The notes under the pieces were generated by a model. That model was not told the origin of the DNA. It searched no databases and saw only the letters and a list, made by a program, of their open reading frames with translations. Positions 37,408 to 45,749 of a stretch of 64,000 bases of DNA are shown here, one piece after another (position 1 is the stretch's first letter; the number at the start of each line of letters is the position of its first letter). A program made the translations under genes and the position numbers. The stretch is from Chryseobacterium sp. OSA05B (GTDB lineage Bacteria; Bacteroidota; Bacteroidia; Flavobacteriales; Weeksellaceae): the NCBI RefSeq assembly GCF_019970065.1, contig NZ_JAHXYH010000007.1, forward strand, positions 106,284 to 170,283, given 5' to 3'.

Positions 37408-39597
37408 TTAAAATTTTAGTCCTAATTGCAATTTAAAATTGAACGGGTTACTTTCTTTATACATCCACGCCTCTCCTACCACAGCAGTCCAGTCGGAATT
37501 GTATCTCGCCTGTACATTTCCGTCAGTGATGTATCTTTTATTCAAAAGATTATCCAATATTCCGCGGACAAACCATTTTTTGTATTGATACATGATACTG
37601 GCATCCAGTTTTATAAAATCAGGGATACGGACTCCCGGCACATCGGTTTCACGAACCAGTGCAGCAGTCTCACCCAACGCTAAAGAAAAGCCGCTCAGTT
37701 TTCCTTTCTGGAATTTGTACATCACCCAGGTATTGATCTGATGTCTCGGTACACTTGAAAATCTCTTTCCAACCAATTCCGATGCATAAGGATCTTTTGA
37801 ATACACAGAATTAATGTATGAGTAATTCGCTGTCAGGGTAATATTGGGATAAATGGAACCGATTACATCGATCTCGATTCCTTTATTTCTCACCTGATTA
37901 AGCTGAGTCATGATTCCGGTAGCCGGATTCTGAGAAAATGAATTATTCCTGATGATTCTGTAAGCACTCACAGAAGTTGACAATAAACCATCAAACCAAT
38001 CCTTTTTTATTCCGATTTCAGTATTATAACTTTCCAGAGGTTTCCACTCTTTTCCCTGTGGATCCGTTCCTGCCATCGGGTCAAAACTCTGATCATAAGA
38101 GAAGAAAGCCGCAAAATTCTTTTGAATCATATACGTAACACCAACCCTCGGATTGAATGCATGATGTCTGAAGGTTTTGTTTTCCCCTTCCGGATTATAA
38201 GGCCCTTTAAGATAACGGTCTCTCGTATTTTTACTGTACCGGAATCCTGCATCTACAAATAACCGGTCCCAGAATTTAATCGTATTGTATATGTAACCAC
38301 CAACAGTTTTGTCTTTCGAGGTGGTGTAATCAATCTGATCATCGGCTTCCGGCTGGGTCAGCAAATCACGGTCTATCCCATAATTCAGCAGGTTTCGGTT
38401 AAAGATAAATTCATTAGCGCCCTGAATATGTTCCGTATTGCTTTTACTGCTGTTAAAATCTATCCCCGAAAGTACGGTATGAACGATATTTGGAGTAATA
38501 TTGTAGCTTCCGCTCACAAATAGTTGGGTATTGTAAGTCAGGTATTTCTGTTTATTTCTGAAGCTGGAACGAATTGCATTTCCTTCATCATCAAACATCG
38601 GCGGTGTATAGCTGGCTGTTCCTCCCAGCAGGCTCCACTGATCTAGCGGAGTACTTTTAATAGAAGACTGGGAAACTATTTTCCACTTATCATTAAAATT
38701 ATGATTGAACACCAATCTTCCGTAATGTTCATCAAGTTTCGAAGTCGGTAAATTCGGGTCACCCTGATAATTGGCTTTCCATGAATGCTTTTGAACCGTT
38801 TTCTCCGTTTCATACTGAATAAAATTGCTCGATTCCAAAGCTCTTCCCTGAATCATATTCCATTCTGCAAGTAAGAAGGTATTTTTACTGATATTGTACT
38901 GAACAACAGGGGCTACAACGAATTTTCGTCGCTTTGCATATTCTGCATAATAACCCTGAGATTCATAAGCCGCATTGAACCGAAAAGAAAATCCTTTTTC
39001 CTTAACAGCACTTCCCAGATCCACCGCAGCCCGGTAGAATCCAAAACTGCCGGCAGCGATATTGGCCTCCCCGATTCTGTTGGCACGCGGAGCTTTGGTA
39101 TTAATATTTAAAGAACCGCCGCCGGTACCCATAGAATTGACAAAACCGGCAGGTCCTTTAATCACATCCACCTGCTCTATTAAGGACACATCTTCCTGCG
39201 AAAGTCCTCCTGCAAAAGAAGGAAGTCCGTTCCTGAAAGTGCTCACAGGACTAAAACCGCGTAGCTGGGCATTGTATGTTCCGGCAAAAACATTTCCCGC
39301 TCCGGTAGCATCACCAATATAGATTCCGCTCACATTCCGAAGCGCATCCTGCACATCAAAAGCACCCTGAAGATTCAGCAGATTGCTTTTGATACTCACC
39401 ATATTCTGCGGAATTTCCAGCAGCCTGCCATTTCGCTTCAGATTTCCGGAAAGACTGTCTGTTTTGATCTGCTTCATGGCCGTTAATACTACTTCATCGA
39501 TATTCTTTGCAGACAGGGAATCTTTCTTTTCCTGTGCACATACTAAAGAAAACGACCCCAAAAGGGCAGCCGTCAATAGGACGTAATTTTTCTTCAT
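37408..39597 (-). CDS. TonB-dependent receptor, siderophore-receptor type
   Basis: 729 aa with signal peptide KKNYVLLTAALLGSFSLVCAQ. The plug domain is clear: NIDEVVLTA region (TonB-box-like), then VQDALRNVSGIYIGDATGAG, AQLRGFSPVSTFRNGLPSF and IEQVDVIKGPAGFVNSMGTG. The 22-strand barrel follows and ends FNLKLQLGLKF with C-terminal Phe. The organisation is that of the FhuA/siderophore branch. It imports a ligand through the outer membrane with TonB energy. Position between precursor and ABC permeases, in one transcript with the latter (11 bases from the preceding stop), suggests that the lanthipeptide or its metal complex could be the ligand. Confidence 0.88.
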   Translation of the reverse strand: MKKNYVLLTAALLGSFSLVCAQEKKDSLSAKNIDEVVLTAMKQIKTDSLSGNLKRNGRLLEIPQNMVSIKSNLLNLQGAFDVQDALRNVSGIYIGDATGAGNVFAGTYNAQLRGFSPVSTFRNGLPSFAGGLSQEDVSLIEQVDVIKGPAGFVNSMGTGGGSLNINTKAPRANRIGEANIAAGSFGFYRAAVDLGSAVKEKGFSFRFNAAYESQGYYAEYAKRRKFVVAPVVQYNISKNTFLLAEWNMIQGRALESSNFIQYETEKTVQKHSWKANYQGDPNLPTSKLDEHYGRLVFNHNFNDKWKIVSQSSIKSTPLDQWSLLGGTASYTPPMFDDEGNAIRSSFRNKQKYLTYNTQLFVSGSYNITPNIVHTVLSGIDFNSSKSNTEHIQGANEFIFNRNLLNYGIDRDLLTQPEADDQIDYTTSKDKTVGGYIYNTIKFWDRLFVDAGFRYSKNTRDRYLKGPYNPEGENKTFRHHAFNPRVGVTYMIQKNFAAFFSYDQSFDPMAGTDPQGKEWKPLESYNTEIGIKKDWFDGLLSTSVSAYRIIRNNSFSQNPATGIMTQLNQVRNKGIEIDVIGSIYPNITLTANYSYINSVYSKDPYASELVGKRFSSVPRHQINTWVMYKFQKGKLSGFSLALGETAALVRETDVPGVRIPDFIKLDASIMYQYKKWFVRGILDNLLNKRYITDGNVQARYNSDWTAVVGEAWMYKESNPFNFKLQLGLKF

Positions 39598-39608
39598 TTC
39601 GTCAATAT

Positions 39609-41057
39609 TTATTGTTTAAATTTTCTGATCATGATCAGTCCCCCGATAAAGCAACCTATGTTTATGATCCACAGGAACAGTGTTCCCCATATGAAATCTG
39701 ATATTTTGACTTCGTGATGCTTCACTTCAAAAGTGGGCAGTTTTGTGAGTTCTTCAGGGGTGAGTTTGGATATTTCCCGTTTTCCGTCTTTCATGGAAAA
39801 AACCCGGTCATAGAAGAAGGTCTGCCACACGTGACGGAAATCTTTAACGTCCTGTTTATATCCCAAATAATCTACCCGGCTTGTCCTCGCCAAAAGAGTA
39901 AAAAGATGTTCCGTACTCTGAACAGGATTACATCTGATTAATCTGTATGCTGTCTGATTAGCCTTGTTGTCTCCTTCCCACAAAGAATCAATGACCGCTT
40001 TCATACGGTTTTGTTTGATATAATAATAACCTGCGAAAAAAGCATCATTTTGATTGTCAATGGTATCCGAAGGGCTATAAGCCGGAGCATATCTTGGAAA
40101 GTTTTTGTAAAAGCTATCGACGACCATCTTAGGTTTCATAGCCCAGACTTCATCACTGATCTGCCTGTCTTTTTCTTCAAGATCAAGGAGTTTCAGATCG
40201 GAAGGATGTTTCATTTGTGCAGTCTTATTGATCGCCAGAGGCAACAAAAACATCAGGAAAACCCAGAATGCTATACAGGTAAACAAATTGAATACACTGT
40301 TTCCGTCCAGAGTAATAATGACAAAACATAAGGATATCCAGAGTACACAATAGGAAAACAGTAAAAAGAGCCAGAGAAAAGCATCCTTAAACGATGGAAA
40401 TCCCGACGGAGACAGCAACATCCCCAAAACATTCACCATGGAAGCGGCTAAAAAAACAACAATTAACCGGGTCAGAAGTTTTCCGAGTAACACCCGTTTT
40501 AAGGTCCCGCCCTGAACAATCAGAAGATTACTGATTCCCTTTTCTTTTTCGGAAGAGATGACATTATACACCAAAACAATAATCAGAAGCGGAATTAAAT
40601 ACAGATTAACATACAAAAGATCCAGACGTCCTTCGAAAAGTATGGAAGGATTGGTCATTTCCCTGTCAACAGCTGCATAATCCGTATAATAATTCACCTT
40701 TTCCGTAACCGGCGTAATATCTTTTATTCCAGAAGCTAAACCCGTCAATGGATACGGTTGGTCATAAGCAATACGCGGATATCTGTAATCGATTACATAA
40801 GGATTTCCTGCATTTTCGGCCTGTTGCTTTTTCTCAACGCTTACCGTATCTGTAAAGGCCTGCAGTGTATTACGGTAGTCTTTCATAGATTCTTTTCCTG
40901 CTTCATCAATGGCTGTCAGTTTCTTTTGGGTCAAAACATTTCCTGAATAAATGGCATATCCTCCAATTACAAAAAAGAAAAAGAACAGCATCCAAACAGC
41001 AGGCTGCCGGGCAATGTGTTTCCATTCGTATAACAGCAACATGATCTTATCCTTCAT
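39609..41057 (-). CDS. ABC-2 type permease, DUF3526-like
   Basis: 482 aa. A first membrane span at residues 21-38 (AVWMLFFFFFVIGGYAIYSG) is followed by a large periplasmic domain (to about 170) and a bundle of spans around LYLIPLLIIVLVYNVISSEKEKG, LTRLIVVFLAASMVNVLGM and LFTCIAFWVFLMFLLPLAI; a last span lies near the C-terminus. SSEKEKGISNLLIVQGG is the typical cytoplasmic loop. It overlaps the other permease by 11 bases, and both should pair with the ATPase at 42724. Such transporters usually export or handle substrates at the inner membrane and could confer immunity or move a metallopeptide. Confidence 0.82.
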   Translation of the reverse strand: MKDKIMLLLYEWKHIARQPAVWMLFFFFFVIGGYAIYSGNVLTQKKLTAIDEAGKESMKDYRNTLQAFTDTVSVEKKQQAENAGNPYVIDYRYPRIAYDQPYPLTGLASGIKDITPVTEKVNYYTDYAAVDREMTNPSILFEGRLDLLYVNLYLIPLLIIVLVYNVISSEKEKGISNLLIVQGGTLKRVLLGKLLTRLIVVFLAASMVNVLGMLLSPSGFPSFKDAFLWLFLLFSYCVLWISLCFVIITLDGNSVFNLFTCIAFWVFLMFLLPLAINKTAQMKHPSDLKLLDLEEKDRQISDEVWAMKPKMVVDSFYKNFPRYAPAYSPSDTIDNQNDAFFAGYYYIKQNRMKAVIDSLWEGDNKANQTAYRLIRCNPVQSTEHLFTLLARTSRVDYLGYKQDVKDFRHVWQTFFYDRVFSMKDGKREISKLTPEELTKLPTFEVKHHEVKISDFIWGTLFLWIINIGCFIGGLIMIRKFKQ

Positions 41058-42480
41058 AGCTCACAAAATAATTTAGTTTAATAATTAATCCGAAGGATAC
41101 GATCAATAGTAAGGTCCAAAAAAGCAGAGACCAAACCGCCGTCATATGATGCGAGATCACAGACCCGACAGACGGATATTCATATTGAAAATCCGGAAGA
41201 CTGCTGTAGAAGTCACGGTTTTTTATTTTATTTTTATCAGAAACGGCAAGTTGAAGCTCTCTTTTGTTAAGTCTGTTCATCATATCATTTCTGTAGTGCT
41301 CAGCTTTATTGAAAAAATCAATATGATGGTATACATCTGTTCCGGCAAGGCCCATGGATAATTGACGCACCGCGATAAAAGGATTGATCAGTCCCATATT
41401 ATCCATCAATTTTTGCTGCTGCTCAAACTGGTCTTCCACCTTTTTAGAATAAAATTTATTCACTTTATTTTCATAGGCTTCGGCCTGTATCAGATCAAGG
41501 GCAAACCGGATTTTTTCAGGTAATTGACTGATATTATTCACATTAAACTGATTGAGATGCTGTTTCAGATAAGCTTCAGATCTTTCCGTATAAGGTCCGT
41601 CCTGACCAAGTCCTTTATCAAATCCTGTTTTGACATTATGGTCAAATTCGTGGTAAGACGGAAGAGGATACAGACCGTCAGCTGCCGAACTACTGAATTT
41701 GGGAATAAGCAAAACACAAAGGATCCACAACGTTATATTAGTCATCAACGACGACCACGAAGAGCGGCTGAATGCTGAGATCAGCAGAACACCACCGGAA
41801 ATCAGAAAGAAATAAATCATATACACACCGAACCAGCAAAATGCTCTTATCAAATGGTTGACAGGTTCGTTTTCAAAAACAAAGCCTGCTACAATAACAG
41901 CAAACGGAGGAACGGTAAATAACAGAACTGCCAGATAAAGGGCCATGAATTTTCCGGTAACCAGATGTCCAAACGTAGCGCCCTGCACGGACAGAAGTTT
42001 CAAAAAACCTTTCTCACGTTCGGAGGAGATGCACGAAAATCCCAAACCAATAACAAATAACGGCATCAGCCACTGAAAAAAAAACGCAGTATTAAGATCC
42101 GGTCTTCTCATAAAGGCTTCCAGATCCGGCAGTCTGTTAGAATGTATCTGTGGGCGTTTGTGCGCCTCAACTCTATAATAATTTTCAGAATAAACAGCCG
42201 TCCCCGATTCCAGAAGGGACAGATAACTTACAGGTTTAAAAAGGAAAGTTCCCCAGTGTGCCGCGCTGTGATTGCTCCGGTCCTGATCTTTCCATTCTCT
42301 GTCCACAAGTTCCTTAGCATTCTTATTTTTAAATGAAGTTGTACTAAGCTGTGTGTAATTGCTTGCCCACACACCCAGCAAAATCAGAATATAAAACATT
42401 ACAAATATTTTCAGCCCATTTTCCTGAAATACTCTAAACTCATGTTTAGCCACTAAAAATGTTATCTTTAAATTTGTCAT
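41047..42480 (-). CDS. ABC-2 type permease
   Basis: 477 aa from the ATG at 42480 (MTNLKITFLVAKHEFRVFQ). The frame is open to a TTG at 42561, but the upstream part is unlike the family. It has the same design as its neighbour: first span IFVMFYILILLGVWASNY, large periplasmic domain, span group with PLFVIGLGFSCISSEREKGFLKLLSVQG, and a C-terminal span. The shared loop SSEREKG/SSEKEKG shows that the two permeases are paralogues. The first gene of the minus-strand unit permease-permease-receptor; its promoter carries two operator-like sites. Confidence 0.82.
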   Translation of the reverse strand: MTNLKITFLVAKHEFRVFQENGLKIFVMFYILILLGVWASNYTQLSTTSFKNKNAKELVDREWKDQDRSNHSAAHWGTFLFKPVSYLSLLESGTAVYSENYYRVEAHKRPQIHSNRLPDLEAFMRRPDLNTAFFFQWLMPLFVIGLGFSCISSEREKGFLKLLSVQGATFGHLVTGKFMALYLAVLLFTVPPFAVIVAGFVFENEPVNHLIRAFCWFGVYMIYFFLISGGVLLISAFSRSSWSSLMTNITLWILCVLLIPKFSSSAADGLYPLPSYHEFDHNVKTGFDKGLGQDGPYTERSEAYLKQHLNQFNVNNISQLPEKIRFALDLIQAEAYENKVNKFYSKKVEDQFEQQQKLMDNMGLINPFIAVRQLSMGLAGTDVYHHIDFFNKAEHYRNDMMNRLNKRELQLAVSDKNKIKNRDFYSSLPDFQYEYPSVGSVISHHMTAVWSLLFWTLLLIVSFGLIIKLNYFVSYEG

Positions 42481-42582
42481 GTATTCATATTTGACTGTTT
42501 CACCTTTGGATAATCTCTGATATGAAACTTCTGAAACAATTTCACGGGCAATAAGAATCAATCGGTTTTCTCAAACCACTAT

Positions 42583-42635
42583 TGCAACATTGTAGCAAAA
42601 GTAATCAATAATTTCAATAATGCACTATTGTTGCA
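42583..42635 (-). promoter_or_regulatory. Promoter and two operators of the permease/receptor operon
   Basis: On the minus strand a perfect -7 box TACTTTTG (42603-42596) runs straight into TGCTACAATGTTGCA (42597-42583), the operator with one mismatch, which covers the expected start of transcription. A second site, TGCAACAATAGTGCA on the minus strand (42635-42621), lies upstream. Both match TGCAACAnnnTTGCA with one change. Confidence 0.65.
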
Positions 42636-42723
42636 ATAAATTATTTAGCAAAAATTTTTATCCTGAATTTAAATATGGAATTTGGGTGAATCCGACAGAA
42701 GTATTAATTGGTATTATGATGAA

Positions 42724-43425
42724 TCATCTCTGCATATAATCCATGTATATTTCCTCCAATTCATTGGCTGTGACTCCAGAAGTTTTCATTTCTTTTACCA
42801 ATACTCCACTTTTAAGGATTCCAATGCGGCTGCATGTTTCTCTTACCCGGAAAATATCATGGGAAGCCATAAGTATAGCAGCTCCTTCATCAGACAGTTT
42901 TTTAAGCAAAGTGGAAAGTTCATTACTGGCCAATGGATCCAGACCACTAGCCGGTTCGTCCAGTAAATACACTTTCGCTTTTTTCGCGTAAGCAATGGCA
43001 ATACCTACTTTCTGCCTCATCCCTTTGGAATACGCTCCGGTTTTTTTGTTGTGAGAATCTATTTGCAGCCCGCACGAACTAAGAATCCCGGAAAGCTCTT
43101 CCGTGCTGTAATTTTTCCCGGCGAGTTTGCAGAAATAATACAGATTTTCAATACCCGTTAAATAAGGATAAAGATTGACATTTTCCGGAATATACCCAAT
43201 GATTTCTCGGGCTTCTTTGGCATTTGTACTGGTATCGATACCGTTAAGAAGTGTAGCTCCGGAATCGGGTTTTAAAAATCCCAACAGCATATTCAGAGTG
43301 GTAGATTTTCCGGCACCATTCGGACCTAGTAAACCATAAATTTCGCCCTGTGCCACAGATAAAGTAAGTCCTTTTACCGCTTCTTTTCCATGGTATGATT
43401 TCCTTATGTTTTCAATCCTGATCAT
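42724..43425 (-). CDS. ABC transporter ATP-binding protein
   Basis: 233 aa. Walker A LLGPNGAGKSTTLNML, Q-loop region GYIPENVNLYPYLTG, signature AYSKGMRQKVGIAIA, Walker B VYLLDEPASGLDPLA and H-loop LMASHDIFRVRETC. It has the form of ATPases that serve ABC-2 permeases (NosF/CcmA-like). It is 244 bases upstream of the permease pair on the same strand and should energise them. Its own -7 box TATTTTTG (43490-43483, minus) lies back-to-back with that of the divergent fur-like gene. Confidence 0.9.
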   Translation of the reverse strand: MIRIENIRKSYHGKEAVKGLTLSVAQGEIYGLLGPNGAGKSTTLNMLLGFLKPDSGATLLNGIDTSTNAKEAREIIGYIPENVNLYPYLTGIENLYYFCKLAGKNYSTEELSGILSSCGLQIDSHNKKTGAYSKGMRQKVGIAIAYAKKAKVYLLDEPASGLDPLASNELSTLLKKLSDEGAAILMASHDIFRVRETCSRIGILKSGVLVKEMKTSGVTANELEEIYMDYMQR

Positions 43426-43454
43426 AACCTATATTCTATTTGATTTAAATCCTC

Positions 43455-43522
43455 TATTGCTTTCTTTAATGCAATAATGTTTCAAAAATAAAGATTATAT
43501 TTGTTACTGCAACAATATGGCA
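43455..43522. promoter_or_regulatory. Divergent promoters of ATPase and fur-like gene with operator
   Basis: Minus -7 box TATTTTTG (43490-43483) for the ATPase and plus -7 box TATATTTG (43496-43503) for the repressor. TGCAACAATATGGCA (43508-43522; one mismatch to TGCAACAnnnTTGCA) covers the predicted start of the repressor transcript, which suggests autoregulation. On the ATPase side TATTGC-N10-GCAATA (43455-43476) forms another inverted repeat with different spacing. Confidence 0.6.
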
Positions 43523-43551
43523 TTAATTATATTGAAATTTATTCAGAAATC

Positions 43552-43932
43552 ATGAAACAGTCGAGAAATACAATAGCAAGAAAAGAAATCACAAGGCTCA
43601 TCCACGAATCGGGAGTAGCTTTGTCCCATGCGGAATTGCAGGGTCTATTGGATGGACTCTGTGATCGTGTAACAACCTACAGAGTACTGGAAAGACTAAT
43701 GGATGAAGGCATCATCCATAAAGTGGTAGATATTGACGGTACCATCAAGTACGCAGAATGTCATACCTGCACAATGGAAATTCATCATCACGACCATCTG
43801 CATTTCAGCTGTGAGCAGTGCAAAACAGTGACGTGTGTAGAAGATGTGGAACCAAAGATTAAATTACCGGTAAGCTACAAGGTTCATAAAATCAATCTGA
43901 CGGTATCCGGGATCTGTCCGAACTGCCAGTAA
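43552..43932 (+). CDS. Fur-family metal-dependent repressor
   Basis: 126 aa from the ATG at 43552 (MKQSRNTIARKEITRLI); the frame is open to a TTG at 43501, which lies within the -7 box, so it cannot be the start. The winged helix-turn-helix is ALSHAELQGLLDGLCDRVTTYRVLERL. The metal-binding dimer domain has a His cluster HHHDHLHFSCEQCKTVTC and the C-terminal CPNC, giving the two CxxC pairs of a structural zinc site. Whether the sensed metal is zinc, iron or another cannot be decided by eye. It should bind the TGCAACAnnnTTGCA sites throughout the locus, including its own promoter. Confidence 0.88.
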   Translation: MKQSRNTIARKEITRLIHESGVALSHAELQGLLDGLCDRVTTYRVLERLMDEGIIHKVVDIDGTIKYAECHTCTMEIHHHDHLHFSCEQCKTVTCVEDVEPKIKLPVSYKVHKINLTVSGICPNCQ

Positions 43933-43959
43933 TGATTAGTATTTTACCTTGAATTATTA

Positions 43960-44002
43960 AAACACGAATTACACTAATATTTTCACGAATAACACTAATG
44001 TC
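43960..44002. repeat. Dispersed CACGAAT repeat, copy 2
   Basis: AAACACGAATTACACTAATA followed by TTTTCACGAATAACACTAATG, almost the same as copy 1 at 36932. The similarity weakens downstream but continues as GTGGTTTTTGTGGTTAAAA. Confidence 0.65.
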
Positions 44003-44093
44003 TTGGACTCAATAGTGGCTTTTGTGAAAATATTAGTGGTTTTTGTGGTTAAAAAAAGCATTTAAAATCTTACAATTTATTTCACGCAAAGCT

Positions 44094-44240
44094 GCTTTTG
44101 ACTTCAAGGGGAGCGAAGAACGATGGCTTTGCCATTGACTAAGCGACCAATTTATACAGACGCTTCATCGAATCAATCAAAGATTGATTTTTTTCTTTGC
44201 ACTACTTTAAACTATGCGATGCTGTGATAAAACTTTGCGT
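44094..44240. repeat. 147-base element with short terminal inverted repeats
   Basis: Ends are ACGCAAAG (44094-44101) and CTTTGCGT (44233-44240). Inside are a small hairpin ATGGC-TTT-GCCAT (44123-44135) and the hairpin with T-run at 44171. It has no open frame. Its flanks are copies 2 and 3 of the CACGAAT repeat. It could be a MITE-like or REP-like element; only a genome comparison would tell. Confidence 0.45.
44171..44194 (+). terminator. Hairpin with T-run after the fur-like gene
   Basis: Arms AATCAATC / GATTGATT, loop AAA, followed by a run of T to 44194. It may end the fur-like transcript, although 240 bases away, or simply belong to the 147-base element. Confidence 0.5.
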
Positions 44241-44245
44241 TTATA

Positions 44246-44290
44246 AAAACACGAATTTCACAAATATTTTTCACTAATAACACTAATATA
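44246..44290. repeat. Dispersed CACGAAT repeat, copy 3
   Basis: AAAACACGAATTTCACAAATA then TTTTTCACTAATAACACTAATA. Lies directly downstream of the dGTPase gene (its stop is on the minus strand at 44324). Confidence 0.6.
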
Positions 44291-44323
44291 TTGAGACAAA
44301 ATAGTAGTATTTCTGGTTAAAAA

Positions 44324-45682
44324 TTAAACCGTCATTCCGATATCAATTCCTTTGATTTTTCTGTAAAGATCGGTGGCAAAATTATCCGTCATTCCTGAAA
44401 CAAAATCGATGACACCAAGTACTTTCTGATAATCTGTCCCTTCTTCATAAACGAATTGTCTCGGAAGAAGTTTCAGTGCTTTTTTATCATAAGATTTTCT
44501 TTCATCCTCAGGTTTCAGAATGGAAGGAATAAAATGATCAAGAAGCTCGTACATTACATTATACCCGGCATTTTCGATTTCTACCACCGCTTTATGATTG
44601 TAGATCTTTTCAATAGAGAATGCTTCGATGTCCTGTAAAGCACGGTTTTCAGATTTATAGATATCAAGAAGCCCGTTGTCCAGATTTCCCTGGAGAATGG
44701 TTTCAAAATTATGTTTGTAGATCTCAAGCGATTTATTGATTAAAGCATTGATGGCTTTAGCACGCAGATAAGAGATTTTTTCATTTTCATTGGAAATGGA
44801 GGCCAGCTTATTTTTCACTTTGTCCATATCGCTGCTTTCAGATTTGATCAGTTCAAAAAACAGGTTTTCACAGTCTGCAGTAGATACGATTCCCAATCTG
44901 TGAGCATCTTCCATATCTATAATATTGTAGCAGATATCATCTGCAGCTTCTACCAGCCATACGAAAGGATGTCTTTTGAATATATATGGTTCTTCGTTTT
45001 CTAAAATTAAATTCGTCGCCTTTGCGATTTCAAGGAAAATAGCTTTCTCATTCTGGAAAAACCCGAATTTCTTTCTGTGAATAATTCCTTTTTTCTTAGC
45101 AACGGCTTCACACGGATATTTGGCAATACTGGCGAGTGTAGAGAAAGTCAGCTGAATTCCGCCTTCATCTTTCCCCTGCTGACGTTGCGCCAGAACTCGT
45201 ATCGCATTGGCATTTCCTTCAAAATTCACGAGATCTGCCCATTCTTTTTCATTAAACTTCTGCTTCAGGTCTTTTTCATTTCTTTCAAAGTAGCTCGCAA
45301 TCGCATCTTCTCCTGAATGTCCGAATGCAGGATTTCCCACATCATGGCATAAACAGGCAGCAGCAATAACGTTTCCTAAATTATGAAGATAAAAGTTTTT
45401 TGAGTCTTCGGTAAGCTCATTTTTATAGGCATCAAAGATAAATTCTCCGATAATACTTCCCAAACTACGGCCTACAGACGAGACTTCCAGCGAGTGCGTC
45501 AGCCTGTTGTGTACAAAAACACTACCGGGAAGAGGAAAAACCTGGGTCTTATTTTGCAGTCTTCTGAACGCAGAAGAGAAGATAATTCTGTCGAAATCTC
45601 TCTGAAAATCAGTTCTTGAAGCTTTAGTATGCGGATTGTTCCCTGTACGCTGATTCGTGAAAATCTGGTTTAAATTCATCAT
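44324..45682 (-). CDS. dgt: Deoxyguanosinetriphosphate triphosphohydrolase (dGTPase)
   Basis: 452 aa HD-domain enzyme that splits dGTP to deoxyguanosine and triphosphate, so it trims dNTP pools. The HD metal site is visible: HNRLTHSLEVSSVGRSLG with the first His, CLCHDVGNPAFGHSGEDAI with the His-Asp pair, and a later Asp in WLVEAADDICYNIIDMEDA. The N-terminal SRTDFQRDFDRIIFSSAFRRLQNKTQVFPL is typical of the family. Start ATG at 45682, with a second ATG next to it at 45679. It is divergent from the glycosylase gene. Confidence 0.92.
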   Translation of the reverse strand: MMNLNQIFTNQRTGNNPHTKASRTDFQRDFDRIIFSSAFRRLQNKTQVFPLPGSVFVHNRLTHSLEVSSVGRSLGSIIGEFIFDAYKNELTEDSKNFYLHNLGNVIAAACLCHDVGNPAFGHSGEDAIASYFERNEKDLKQKFNEKEWADLVNFEGNANAIRVLAQRQQGKDEGGIQLTFSTLASIAKYPCEAVAKKKGIIHRKKFGFFQNEKAIFLEIAKATNLILENEEPYIFKRHPFVWLVEAADDICYNIIDMEDAHRLGIVSTADCENLFFELIKSESSDMDKVKNKLASISNENEKISYLRAKAINALINKSLEIYKHNFETILQGNLDNGLLDIYKSENRALQDIEAFSIEKIYNHKAVVEIENAGYNVMYELLDHFIPSILKPEDERKSYDKKALKLLPRQFVYEEGTDYQKVLGVIDFVSGMTDNFATDLYRKIKGIDIGMTV

Positions 45683-45749
45683 TTTTCAAAATTACTCCAA
45701 ATTTTATTTTTACGGAATAGTATTTGAACTTTTCTTGAAAAGCAAAGCC

